From the NCBI GenBank assembly GCA_937925335.1, contig CALEWY010000035.1, forward strand, positions 1-59,886: DNA of 59,886 nt, read 5' to 3'. Each line of letters opens with the position of its first letter. The stretch's first letter is position 1. The position numbers were made by a program, and so were the translations under genes. Shown in pieces: positions 41,213 through 49,659 of this stretch. The notes under the pieces were generated by a model. That model did no database searches, had not been told where the DNA came from, and saw only the letters and a list, made by a program, of their open reading frames with translations. Origin of the DNA: an uncultured Acidimicrobiales bacterium. GTDB taxonomy: Bacteria > Actinomycetota > Acidimicrobiia > Acidimicrobiales > SZUA-35.

Positions 41213-42337
41213 TCAGTCGAAGATGATGACGCCGCGAATGTTCTCGCCGTTGCGCATCGCCTCGTAGCCCTCGTTGATCTGGTCCAAGGTGTAGGTCTTG
41301 GTGATGAGATCGTCGAGGTTGAGCTGGCCGGCCAGGTACATCTCGAACAGCATCGGGATGTCCTTGCGGATGTTCGCTGAGCCGAAGAGTGATCCGATGA
41401 TCTGCTTCTCGAACATCGTGAGCATGATGCCGGGGATCTCCATCGTCCCTTCAGCGGTGCCGTGCAGGTTGGTCACGACGATCTTGGCGCGCTTGCCGCC
41501 AAGATTGAACGCCTCGCCGAGGGTCTTGCCGTCGCCGGTGCCCATGGTCATGATGACCTTGTCGTAGCCGCGGTCCCAGGTCACTTCTCCGAGGGCGGCC
41601 TGTGCATCTTCGATCGACGCAAAGGTGTGCGTGGCGCCGAACGCCATGGCCTTCTCACGCTTGAACTCGATCGGATCGATCGCAACGACGGCACGTGCTC
41701 CGGCCATCTTGGCGCCCTGGATCGCGTTGGAGCCGATGCCGCCAGCGCCGACAACGGCGACGTAGTCGCCCGGCTCGACCTGGGCTGAATAGACGGCTGA
41801 ACCCCAGCCGGTGACCACACCACAACCGAGGAGGCAGCCCTTGTCGAGCGGCCAGTCCTTGTCGATCTTGATGACGCTGGCCTCGTTGACGACCGTGTGC
41901 TCGGCGAAGGTACCGAGGAGGCACATGAGGCCGAGATCAAGGCCGTCGTGTGTGTGATGGCGATGGGTGCCATCGAGGATCTGCGTGCCTTCGGTGAAGG
42001 TCGCCGCAGCATCACAAAGGTTGGAGTGGCCGTCGGCGCAGGACGGGCAGCGTCCGCATGCCGGGATGAATCCGAAGATGACGTGATCGCCGACTTCGAG
42101 GTCGGTCACACCTTCGCCGACCTCTTGAATCACACCGGATCCTTCGTGGCCACCGATCATTGGGGCGCCGGGGACGAGGCCGGCGATGTGGCCGTCGTAG
42201 GCGTGTTCGTCGGAGTGGCAGAGGCCTGATGCCGCCATCTTGACGAGCACCTCACCTCGCTTCGGCGGATCGAGTTCAATCTCCTCGACGCTCCAAGGCT
42301 GGTTGACTTCTCGTAGGACGGCAGCTCGCGTTTTCAT
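41213..42337 (-). CDS. NDMA-type zinc alcohol dehydrogenase
   Basis: Medium-chain dehydrogenase, 374 residues from ATG 42337 with AAGAGG upstream. Catalytic zinc ligands are in SGLCHSDEHAYDG, GGHEGSGVIQEVG and LLGCGVVTGWG. Structural zinc cysteines are in ACGRCPSCADGHSNLC. The NAD loop is VGAGGIGSNAIQGA. The opening AAVLREVNQPWSVEEIELDP and ending NGENIRGVIIFD match the actinobacterial NDMA-dependent alcohol dehydrogenases. These keep NADH bound and pass electrons to an external carrier, thought to be mycofactocin. The mycofactocin genes themselves are not in this window. Confidence 0.88.
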   Translation of the reverse strand: MKTRAAVLREVNQPWSVEEIELDPPKRGEVLVKMAASGLCHSDEHAYDGHIAGLVPGAPMIGGHEGSGVIQEVGEGVTDLEVGDHVIFGFIPACGRCPSCADGHSNLCDAAATFTEGTQILDGTHRHHTHDGLDLGLMCLLGTFAEHTVVNEASVIKIDKDWPLDKGCLLGCGVVTGWGSAVYSAQVEPGDYVAVVGAGGIGSNAIQGAKMAGARAVVAIDPIEFKREKAMAFGATHTFASIEDAQAALGEVTWDRGYDKVIMTMGTGDGKTLGEAFNLGGKRAKIVVTNLHGTAEGTMEIPGIMLTMFEKQIIGSLFGSANIRKDIPMLFEMYLAGQLNLDDLITKTYTLDQINEGYEAMRNGENIRGVIIFD

Positions 42338-42621
42338 CGAAGACCTCTTTGCTTGGTTTTTCGCATGGTTGTTGCCTGATCGATGACCGTCGGCAATCCG
42401 GCGGCTCATGGACGAATCGGCGCTTCGTCGGTTGTGACGGGCGACACATTCGACACTACATCGCGGGAGGTCGAGCGTTGCAAGCGAGCGCGAGAACGCC
42501 GTGATGGTCGACGCATCGTTTCTCATGACCAAAACCGCTTGGTTCGGCGTGTCTCGACGTCGGTGTCAGAGATTGTTGTCGCAACTTCTCAACACCAATT
42601 GCGGGCTGCCGAGAGATCTGT

Positions 42622-43776
42622 ATGGACAAATGGCAGGAACTCAACAGCTCCACCCAGCGAATCGGTCAGTCTTCTCAGCGGCCTGCTTTCTCTGCAGCTG
42701 ATGCTCCTGGAGAGCGTCCCGATCCCAAGCCGGCACCCGAGCCGAAAGAGGATGAATCGAACAAGAAGGCCGCCGGTCTTTCCGGAGGCGCCAAGGTCGG
42801 CATTGCTGTTGGCGCGCTGGCGTTTCTCGGAATCGGTGGAGCCGTTGCCCTCGGTGGTGGCGGCGACGATGCCGCACAGTCACCGGCGACGTCCGTCGTT
42901 GCTGAAGACACGTCCGCCGATGGCGAGGCCGAAGACGGCTCCTCTGCCGGTGATGCACCAGACTCACTCGCCGATGCCGACGCACCGGCTGAGGATGACG
43001 CCATGCAAGATGGCGATGCATCTGAAGGCGATGCCGGAGCGGGCGATGTCGGAGCGGGCGATGTCGAGGAAGGTGACGCCATGCAAGACGGTGCCGCCGA
43101 CGAAGGTGATGCCGCTCCTGCAACGTCCGATCCTGTCCCCGGTCCCGATGCGTCAGCCGATCCAGCCAGTCCGAGTAGCTACCTGTTCGCTGACCAGCCC
43201 GATCTCCTCGCAGCCGTCGGTGCGGATTCGCCAGCGTCACCTCCCGGTGCTCCTGCGGTCCACTCGATCCTGCAAGACGGCAAGCTCTACCTCCGTGGTT
43301 GGATCCCCTCCGAGCAGATGGGTGGCCTGATCATGGCTGCCATCACGCCGGTCATGGGTGAAGGCAACATCGTGAACGAGTACGTCATCGACGGAACCAA
43401 GCCGTTCAACCCTGGTGAAGGTTCACCGACCTACATCGGCGACACCGTCTTGTTCGCCCCCGGTAGCTCGACCGTCGACCCGCAGTTCTACCCGGTGCTC
43501 GGCCCAGGTCTGATCCTTATGGAACTGCAGCCGACCGTCGTCATCGAAGTGGTCGGGCACACCGACTCGCAGGGCGATGACGCCTCCAACCTTGCGCTCT
43601 CCCAGGCTCGAGTCGATGCCGTCCGAGACTTCATGATTTCCCAGGGTGGCGATCCCGAGCGGATCATCGCAACGGGCAAGGGCGAGACCGACCCACGCGC
43701 CGATAACGGCACCTCCGCCGGTCGCGCGACGAATCGTCGAGTCGAGTTCATCATCACCGGATTCGAGTTCGGCTGA
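42622..43776 (+). CDS. ArfA-like OmpA-family envelope protein
   Basis: 384 residues. A charged cytoplasmic N terminus (PDPKPAPEPKEDES) is followed by one membrane helix (AKVGIAVGALAFLGIGGAVA, about 57-77). A linker of about 125 residues rich in Asp, Ala, Glu and Gly comes next, then a BON-like segment (ILQDGKLYLRGWIPSEQMG) and a C-terminal OmpA peptidoglycan-binding domain (VVIEVVGHTDSQGDD, LSQARVDAVRDFM, NRRVEFIITGFEFG). The layout helix-BON-OmpA is that of mycobacterial ArfA (Rv0899). The role is probably linking membrane and wall. ATG 42622 follows a GAGA-type site. The 284-bp gap to the divergent alcohol dehydrogenase shows no other gene. Confidence 0.85.
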   Translation: MDKWQELNSSTQRIGQSSQRPAFSAADAPGERPDPKPAPEPKEDESNKKAAGLSGGAKVGIAVGALAFLGIGGAVALGGGGDDAAQSPATSVVAEDTSADGEAEDGSSAGDAPDSLADADAPAEDDAMQDGDASEGDAGAGDVGAGDVEEGDAMQDGAADEGDAAPATSDPVPGPDASADPASPSSYLFADQPDLLAAVGADSPASPPGAPAVHSILQDGKLYLRGWIPSEQMGGLIMAAITPVMGEGNIVNEYVIDGTKPFNPGEGSPTYIGDTVLFAPGSSTVDPQFYPVLGPGLILMELQPTVVIEVVGHTDSQGDDASNLALSQARVDAVRDFMISQGGDPERIIATGKGETDPRADNGTSAGRATNRRVEFIITGFEFG

Positions 43777-43884
43777 TCCTGAGCCGTCCGTGAGCTCGAC
43801 CGGCTGAGCGTCGCTCGTTGAGGCCGCGCCGTCGAAGTCAGGCAACATCTGAATCGAGCAGCGACCCGTTCACGGGGAGCCGAT

Positions 43885-43945
43885 TGATTGCCGAAACACC
43901 CCCGGGTCTAGGGTCGAATCCCTCGGACCGTCAGGGGGTGTTTCG
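43885..43945 (+). promoter_or_regulatory. Promoter and long inverted repeat before the Baeyer-Villiger operon
   Basis: TTGATT (43885-43890) and TAGGGT (43909-43914), 18 bp apart, form a promoter with a predicted ~28-nt leader. Perfect 12-bp arms CGAAACACCCCC (43892-43903) and GGGGGTGTTTCG (43934-43945) lie in the spacer and over the ribosome-binding site (AGGGGGTG) respectively. The repeat could be a looping operator for a regulator that is not adjacent. Confidence 0.5.
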
Positions 43946-43947
43946 CT

Positions 43948-45588
43948 GTGTCGAATTCTGTGAGTGGGCCTGCCAACGGCGGGCTCGACTACGAGGTGAT
44001 CGTGATCGGTGCCGGCGTTGCCGGCATCTACCAGATCAAGCGCCTCACCGATCTGGGCGTGCCGTCGACCGTGCTCGAGGGTGGTGCCGACCTTGGCGGA
44101 ACCTGGTTCTGGAACCGATATCCAGGTGCCCGATTCGACTCTGAGAGCTACACCTACGGCTACTCGTTCTCGAAGGAGTTGCTCGACGAGTGGCACTGGA
44201 AAGAGCGGTTCTCAGGCCAGCCCGAGAACCTGCGCTACTTGAACTTCGTCGCCGACAAATTCGAGCTTCGTCAACACATGCAGTTCAACGCTCGCGTCGA
44301 ATCGATGCGTTGGGATGACGATGGCGAGTTTTGGACCCTCAGCGTTTCGGACGGCCGAGAGCTCACCAGTCGGTTCGTGATCACGGGCCTCGGTCTGCTC
44401 AGCGCACCAACGCCGCCGCGTATCGAGGGCCGAGAGACATTCGAGGGCCGCTCGTTCCACACACATGATTGGCCGCAGGAAGACATCGATCTCTCCGACA
44501 AGCGAGTTGCCGTGATCGGCACTGGTGCAACCGGAATCCAGGTGATCGGAGCCATCGGCCCCGAGGTCGGCGAGCTGCATGTGTTTCAGCGCCGGCCGAA
44601 CTGGAGCACGCCACTCAACAATGGGCCGATCTCCGACGAGGAGATGGCCGACATTCGATCTCGCTACGACGAGATCTTCGAGACTTGTGCCCGAACGCCG
44701 GGAGGTTTCATCCACGAGCCCGACCGGCGCGGTTTCTACAACGTGTCTCGCGAGGATCGAGTCGCGATGTGGGATCGGCTCTACGACGAGCCCGGCTTCG
44801 GAATCTGGCTGCAGAACTTCATCGAGATCTTCATCGATGAAGACGCCAACGCCGAGTTCTCCGAATACATCGCAGACCGAATTCGCGGCAGGGTCGATGA
44901 CCCGGCTCTTGCTGAGAAGCTCATCCCGCGCGATCACGGATTCGGTGTGCAGCGAGTGCCGATGGAGACCAACTACTTCGAGGTCTACAACCAGCCGAAC
45001 GTCAGGCTGGTCGACGTCAGCGAAACGCCGATCGAGTCGATCACGCCGACGGGTATTCGAACGACCGATCAGGACTACGAGTTCGACGTCATCGTGTACG
45101 CCACCGGGTTCGATGCGATCACCGGCTCGTTCGATCGGATGAATATCGAAGGAGTCGGTGGGCAGAAGCTGGCCGACAAGTGGCACGCCGGGCCGGTGAC
45201 CTATCTGGGTCTGATGGTGCACGGCTTCCCGAACTTCGTGATGTTGGCCGGGCCCCAAAGTGGCTCAGCGTCGACCAACTTCCCGCGGGGCATCGAGACC
45301 GGCGTCGATTGGACGACCGACTTTCTCACCTACATCTGGGAGAAGGGGTACGGCCGGGTTGAACCGTCGGCTGAGGTCGAAGCCGAGTGGGTTGAGCACG
45401 TCGCCTCGCTCTACGAGATGCTCTTGCTCCGCAAGGGCAAGGGTTGGTTCACCGGTTACAACTCGAACGTCGACGGGCATGAGGAAGGCGTGATGCGCCT
45501 CAACGTCTACAACGGCGGATCCCCGAAGTTTGTGGCGACTCTCGCCGAGGTGGTCGATGGCGACTATCGAGGCATCGACTGCACGTGA
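43948..45588 (+). CDS. Baeyer-Villiger monooxygenase (cyclohexanone monooxygenase type)
   Basis: FAD- and NADPH-dependent monooxygenase, 546 residues from GTG 43948 behind AGGGGGTG. The FAD loop GAGVAGIY is at 21-28, the Baeyer-Villiger fingerprint FEGRSFHTHDWP at about 165-176, and the NADPH loop IGTGATGIQ near 190. GTWFWNRYPGARFDSES and QSGSASTNFPRGIE are typical of CHMO-like enzymes. It converts a ketone to an ester or lactone. The two genes downstream, a crotonase and a CoA-transferase, suggest that the product continues into CoA-ester degradation of a cyclic ketone or terpenoid. Confidence 0.92.
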   Translation: MSNSVSGPANGGLDYEVIVIGAGVAGIYQIKRLTDLGVPSTVLEGGADLGGTWFWNRYPGARFDSESYTYGYSFSKELLDEWHWKERFSGQPENLRYLNFVADKFELRQHMQFNARVESMRWDDDGEFWTLSVSDGRELTSRFVITGLGLLSAPTPPRIEGRETFEGRSFHTHDWPQEDIDLSDKRVAVIGTGATGIQVIGAIGPEVGELHVFQRRPNWSTPLNNGPISDEEMADIRSRYDEIFETCARTPGGFIHEPDRRGFYNVSREDRVAMWDRLYDEPGFGIWLQNFIEIFIDEDANAEFSEYIADRIRGRVDDPALAEKLIPRDHGFGVQRVPMETNYFEVYNQPNVRLVDVSETPIESITPTGIRTTDQDYEFDVIVYATGFDAITGSFDRMNIEGVGGQKLADKWHAGPVTYLGLMVHGFPNFVMLAGPQSGSASTNFPRGIETGVDWTTDFLTYIWEKGYGRVEPSAEVEAEWVEHVASLYEMLLLRKGKGWFTGYNSNVDGHEEGVMRLNVYNGGSPKFVATLAEVVDGDYRGIDCT

Positions 45589-45598
45589 GGAGCAGAAC

Positions 45599-46339
45599 GT
45601 GAGTGATTCCAAGGTCCTTCGATCCGACGATGGGGCGGTCGCCACGATCACCCTGAACCGGCCAGACAAGTTGAACGCGCTCGATCCCGGCTCGTTCGTC
45701 GAGCTGCGCGCCCACCTCGACGCAGTCGCCGCCGATTCGTCGATCGCGTGCGTCGTGCTGCAAGGCGCCGGTCGGTCGTTTTGTGCGGGGCATGATCTCG
45801 ATGCCATCGCTTCACACGAGCGAGCACCGAGCAAACACTTCGAACCCGAGACGGTCGATGCGCTCGAACAGCTGCCACAGCCGACGATCATCAAGCTGCA
45901 CGGCCACTGCTTCACCGGAGGTTTGGAGCTCGCACTGGCCGGAGATGTTCTGATCGCGTCGGAGACCTGCAAGATCGGCGACACGCACGGTCAATGGGGT
46001 TTGGTGCCGATCTGGGGCATGTCGGTGCGGCTGCCGGAACGAGTTGGTGTTTCAACGGCGAAGCAGCTGATGTTTACGAGTCGGCGAATCAGCGGTGCTG
46101 AGGCTGCCGAGATCGGCTTGGTTGACCGAGCGGTTCCCGAGGATGCACTCGATGGCGTCGTCGCTGAGCTTGCTGGGGAGATCTGCCGCAATAGCGCTGG
46201 GACGAACCGCATCGTGAAGCAGCTGATTGCTGATCGGTCGGATCTCACTCGAACCGATGCGCTGCTGCGGGAGCGAGAGATGCCTCACGGTGCACCGGAC
46301 GACATGGCTGCGCGAATGGCCGCCGGCGGTCGTTCGTGA
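45599..46339 (+). CDS. Enoyl-CoA hydratase/isomerase-family protein
   Basis: Crotonase-fold protein, 246 residues from GTG 45599, 10 nt after the monooxygenase stop with GAGGAG upstream. The oxyanion-hole motif is CAGHDLDAI. The first catalytic Glu of hydratases is kept (FTGGLELAL), but the position of the second is occupied by His (IGDTHGQWGLVP). A simple hydratase mechanism is therefore doubtful and isomerase or hydrolase activity is possible. It is the second gene of the Baeyer-Villiger operon. Confidence 0.85.
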   Translation: MSDSKVLRSDDGAVATITLNRPDKLNALDPGSFVELRAHLDAVAADSSIACVVLQGAGRSFCAGHDLDAIASHERAPSKHFEPETVDALEQLPQPTIIKLHGHCFTGGLELALAGDVLIASETCKIGDTHGQWGLVPIWGMSVRLPERVGVSTAKQLMFTSRRISGAEAAEIGLVDRAVPEDALDGVVAELAGEICRNSAGTNRIVKQLIADRSDLTRTDALLREREMPHGAPDDMAARMAAGGRS

Positions 46340-46373
46340 CGCGTGTGCATCGTTCGTTGATGGTCGGAGTCTG

Positions 46374-47540
46374 ATGACCGCCGGTGCGCTCGATGGGATT
46401 CGGATCCTTGACCTTTCGTCGGTGGTGATGGGGCCGCTTGCGACGCAGATGTTGGGCGATCTCGGGGCTGATGTCATCGTCGTCGAAGATCGAGTTGGCG
46501 ATATCAATCGGGCGATCGGACCTGGTCCTGTGAAGGGGCTCTCCGGTGTTGCGCTCAACTTGATGCGCAACAAGCGCAGCGTGCAGATGGACCTGAAGAA
46601 GCCCGAGGGGCGCCAGGCCTTTCTCGATATCGCGGCGACCTGTGATGTCGTGATCACCAATCTTCGGCCCGGTCCGCTCGGCCGCCTCGGCCTCGCCTAC
46701 GACGATGTTCGAGCGGTGCGGCCCGACGTCGTCTTCTGTCAGGCGCATGGCTACGCCTCCGATACCGACATGGCGAACGCCCCGGCCTATGACGACATCA
46801 TTCAGTCGGCGTCCGGCATCCCTGACTTGTTCGAGCGTCAGGGCCACGAACCGTCGCTCATGCCAACCCTCGTTGTCGACAAGGTGTGCGGCATGGCGGT
46901 GATGTCGTCGGTTCTGGCTGCGGTGATCCATCGCCTGAAGACGGGAGAGGGGCAGTTCATCGAAGTGCCGATGTTCGATGTCGTGACGTCGTTCCTCCTC
47001 GTGGAGCACGGTGCCGGTTCGATCCCGGAGCCGAAGATGTCGGTGCCGGGGCACACTCGAATCCTGACCCCGTGGCGCAAGCCGCAGCGGTCCGCCGACG
47101 GCCTCGTCCACGTCATGCCCTACAGCACCGAGCAATATCGGATCGTGTTTGAAGCCGGCGGTCGAAGCGATCTCGCCGAGTGGAGCGACGGGCTGACCCG
47201 CGAGGGTCGGTTCGCACACAGCGATCGGCTTTACGAAGGTCTCAACGAAACAGCCGGAGCGCTCACCACACAGCAGTGGCTCGATCTGTGTGCCGGTCAC
47301 GGGATTCCCTGCACGAGGGTCGGCGACATCCCATCGATCATCGATAAGTTGCCGGTTGTCGAACACCCGGTCGCTGGGTCCTACCGAGAGATCCCCTCAG
47401 CGGTCCGCTTCTCAGCAACCCCCGCATCCGTCCGCCGCCCCGCTCCGGTTCTCGGCGAACACGGCCCCGAAGTCCTCGCCGAAATCGGCTACGACCAAGC
47501 CGCGATCGACCACCTCACCAACACCGGCGCCCTCCTCTAG
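46374..47540 (+). CDS. CaiB/BaiF-type (family III) CoA-transferase
   Basis: 388 residues, interlocked-dimer family III fold. It begins MTAGALDGIRILDLSSVVMGPL and has NKRSVQMDLKKPEGRQAFLD, NLRPGPLGRLGLAY and the catalytic Asp expected in PAYDDIIQSASG. It would move CoA between an acyl donor and the pathway acid, or act as a racemase; the family does not separate these by sequence alone. ATG 46374 has GGAG upstream; the longer frame lies inside the crotonase gene. It is the last gene of the operon and a strong inverted repeat follows. Confidence 0.9.
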   Translation: MTAGALDGIRILDLSSVVMGPLATQMLGDLGADVIVVEDRVGDINRAIGPGPVKGLSGVALNLMRNKRSVQMDLKKPEGRQAFLDIAATCDVVITNLRPGPLGRLGLAYDDVRAVRPDVVFCQAHGYASDTDMANAPAYDDIIQSASGIPDLFERQGHEPSLMPTLVVDKVCGMAVMSSVLAAVIHRLKTGEGQFIEVPMFDVVTSFLLVEHGAGSIPEPKMSVPGHTRILTPWRKPQRSADGLVHVMPYSTEQYRIVFEAGGRSDLAEWSDGLTREGRFAHSDRLYEGLNETAGALTTQQWLDLCAGHGIPCTRVGDIPSIIDKLPVVEHPVAGSYREIPSAVRFSATPASVRRPAPVLGEHGPEVLAEIGYDQAAIDHLTNTGALL

Positions 47541-47607
47541 ACCCACTGCGATCTCTGAGACCACAGTGGGTTCGGCACCTGCTGTTACCTCAGAGACCGC
47601 AGTGGGT
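47541..47607. terminator. Convergent inverted-repeat terminator region
   Basis: ACCCACTGCGATCTCTGAG (47541-47559) pairs with CTCAGAGACCGCAGTGGGT (47589-47607) with one mismatch. A nested alternative hairpin uses ACCCACTG and CAGTGGGT (47541-47571). The structure begins right after the CoA-transferase stop and faces the end of the GNAT-methyltransferase gene. A 15-bp direct repeat CGATCCGAGCGCCTC follows at 47609 and 47636. No T-run is present. Confidence 0.5.
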
Positions 47608-47673
47608 TCGATCCGAGCGCCTCGGCGGACGAAAACGATCCGAGCGCCTCAGCCCGACCTGCCGGCTCAAGTC

Positions 47674-48810
47674 CTAGGTGGGGGTCCGGAGCTGGATGAC
47701 TTGATACTCCCAGTTGGCGACGTCGCTCTCCCAGCGTTGGGTGTTCTCGATCGTGCCGGCGCTTTCGAGGAGTTCGACGTTGTGGTCGAGCGAGCGAAGT
47801 TCGAACGGGCGCCTCTGCCCGGCGAAACGAGACTCGTCGACTTGCGACCCGAGCTCGCCGCCCCACACGCCGATCACCATCGGCGAACCGGGCTTGAGGG
47901 TGGCGCACATCGCTGAGGCCGCCGCTTCCATCCGAGCGGGCTCGAGATGCATGAGAACACTCACCGACCAGCCAGCGTCGAACGCGGCTGGCCGGATCGG
48001 CGGATCGAGGACCGACCCGTGAACGACAGCAACGCCGCGCGTTCGGGCGAGCCCGGCATTGGCGTGTGCCAAATCGAGGCCGACGTAGTTGAGACCGGCG
48101 TTCGAAAATCCCGACCCATCCGAGCCTGGTCCGCTGCCGAAGTCGATGACTGACGTGCGCCCCTCGGCATGGAGCTGCGTGATGAACTGCGCCCGAATCT
48201 CGATCCGTCGGCCCGAGGGTTCGTTGCGAGTCTCACGTCGCGCCTCTTCGTCGTAGTACGCCCGAAGATCATCGCGCGCGGGTCCGACCGATCGTTCGAA
48301 GTACACCCGATCGAAGCCGCGCTCGGTCACCCGGTTCGTCTCCTCGAATCCGGCGCGGAGGTAGTGCCCGATGTTCTCGATCATGGACTCGTGAGTGAAC
48401 AGTCGGACAACCGACCGGCCTGACTGACGAGCGAGGTCGTTCGCTCGTTCGAGCAGCGCAGTCCCAATCCCTTGTCCTCGGGACAACACACTCGTTGCGA
48501 CGTTGTCGATCATCCAATGATCGCCCCCATCGTGCATCGAGATCAGTCCGAGAACGTCGGAGTGCGACGCTCCACCTTCGGCATCGAATGCATCGTGAGC
48601 GTCACGCTCATCAAGGGCTCCATCGCCGGGCACGCGTCGCGCCGCGACATGGACTGCACCAGCGATGATCAACGCCTCGTAGTCGTCGTCCATCGGCGCA
48701 GGCCGACGGCCAACCCGCTCGACGTACGGCGCGTAACCCTCGTCGACGATGTGTCTGATCGCGCCGAGATCCGACGGGCGTGCCCTGCGAATCGTGAACC
48801 CCTCCTTCAT
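47674..48810 (-). CDS. GNAT acetyltransferase fused to an SAM-dependent methyltransferase
   Basis: 378 residues from ATG 48810 (MKEGFTIRRARPSD). Residues about 1-175 are a GNAT N-acetyltransferase: DNVATSVLSRGQGIGTALLE carries the acetyl-CoA loop RGQGIG. Residues about 180-378 are a class I methyltransferase: VIDFGSGPGSDGSGF is motif I, YVGLDLAHANAGLA motif II, FDAGWSVSVLMHL motif IV. The join shows no stop or frameshift, so it is a true fusion. Both substrates are unknown. It lies 7 nt downstream of a predicted ribosome-binding site and is convergent with the CoA-transferase gene. Confidence 0.85.
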   Translation of the reverse strand: MKEGFTIRRARPSDLGAIRHIVDEGYAPYVERVGRRPAPMDDDYEALIIAGAVHVAARRVPGDGALDERDAHDAFDAEGGASHSDVLGLISMHDGGDHWMIDNVATSVLSRGQGIGTALLERANDLARQSGRSVVRLFTHESMIENIGHYLRAGFEETNRVTERGFDRVYFERSVGPARDDLRAYYDEEARRETRNEPSGRRIEIRAQFITQLHAEGRTSVIDFGSGPGSDGSGFSNAGLNYVGLDLAHANAGLARTRGVAVVHGSVLDPPIRPAAFDAGWSVSVLMHLEPARMEAAASAMCATLKPGSPMVIGVWGGELGSQVDESRFAGQRRPFELRSLDHNVELLESAGTIENTQRWESDVANWEYQVIQLRTPT

Positions 48811-48817
48811 GGGAGCC

Positions 48818-49636
48818 CTACTCCCGAGTGAAGGATGCGGGACGCTTCTCCATGTATGCCATGAGGCCTTCGCGGAAGTCCTTCGAGCCAAACAGCGGCA
48901 GCAGCGCCAAGTACTGACGCTGCACGTGATCCTCGAGGTTCTCCGTCATCGAGTGGCGCATCATTCGTTTCGCGGCCCTGATTGCGAGTGGGGCGTTGGC
49001 CACGATCTCGCCGGCCAATCCGTACGCCGTATCCATCAACTCATCCGGCTCGACGACGTTCGACACCAGACCAAGATCGAGGGCTTCTGGCGCGGTCAGC
49101 GTGCGGCCGGTGAAGAGAAGCTCCGCCGACTTTGACCAACCCAAGATTCGTGGCAGCAGCCAGGTGCCACCGCTCTCGGGCAACAAACCCCGTGCTGCAT
49201 ACGACGCTGCCAGCTTTGCCTTGCTCGATGCGATGCGAATGTCACAACCGAGCGCAAGGTCGAGTCCGTAACCAGCGGCTCCGCCGTTGAGCGCAGCAAT
49301 CGTCGGGGTGTCGATCTTGTGAAGCACGACGGGTGGAGCGTTCCGAAGATCGAACTCGCCGTTGTTCGTTCCGCTGCCGTCGCCAATGCCGCCACCGTTG
49401 CTCGCGGCCTCAATATCGAGCCCTGCGCACCAGGCTCGGCCAACGCCGGTGATCACGATCGCTCGAACGTTGTCGTCCGCATCGGCTTCGAGGAGGCGCT
49501 CAGAAATGGCTGCGAGCATCACTCCCGTGATCGTGTTCATGCGATCTGGCCGGTTGAACGAGATCGTGGCGATGTGCCCGTCGACTTCGTACAGGATCTG
49601 ATCGGTCTGGGCGGCGGCGCTCTCGGTGCTGGTCAC
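48818..49636 (-). CDS. PaaG-like enoyl-CoA hydratase/isomerase
   Basis: Crotonase-fold protein of 272 residues, GTG 49636 start. CAGLDIEAA forms the oxyanion hole. LNGGAAGYGLDLALGCDIRI and ASYAARGLLPESGGTWLLPRILG resemble PaaG-type isomerases more than hydratases: both hydratase glutamates are replaced (Asp and Tyr), while an acidic residue is present in LLPESGG. It may isomerise or hydrate an unsaturated CoA ester. Gene order kinase, crotonase, GNAT-methyltransferase on the same strand with gaps of 23 and 7 nt suggests one operon. Confidence 0.85.
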   Translation of the reverse strand: MTSTESAAAQTDQILYEVDGHIATISFNRPDRMNTITGVMLAAISERLLEADADDNVRAIVITGVGRAWCAGLDIEAASNGGGIGDGSGTNNGEFDLRNAPPVVLHKIDTPTIAALNGGAAGYGLDLALGCDIRIASSKAKLAASYAARGLLPESGGTWLLPRILGWSKSAELLFTGRTLTAPEALDLGLVSNVVEPDELMDTAYGLAGEIVANAPLAIRAAKRMMRHSMTENLEDHVQRQYLALLPLFGSKDFREGLMAYMEKRPASFTRE

Positions 49637-49659
49637 GCTCGGACCATAGAACAGAGTTC

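Noticed and set aside
43900-43930. GGGTCGAATCCCT, resembling the T-arm of a tRNA
   Set aside because: No matching D-arm, anticodon arm or acceptor stem is found around it; it lies within a promoter and inverted-repeat region.
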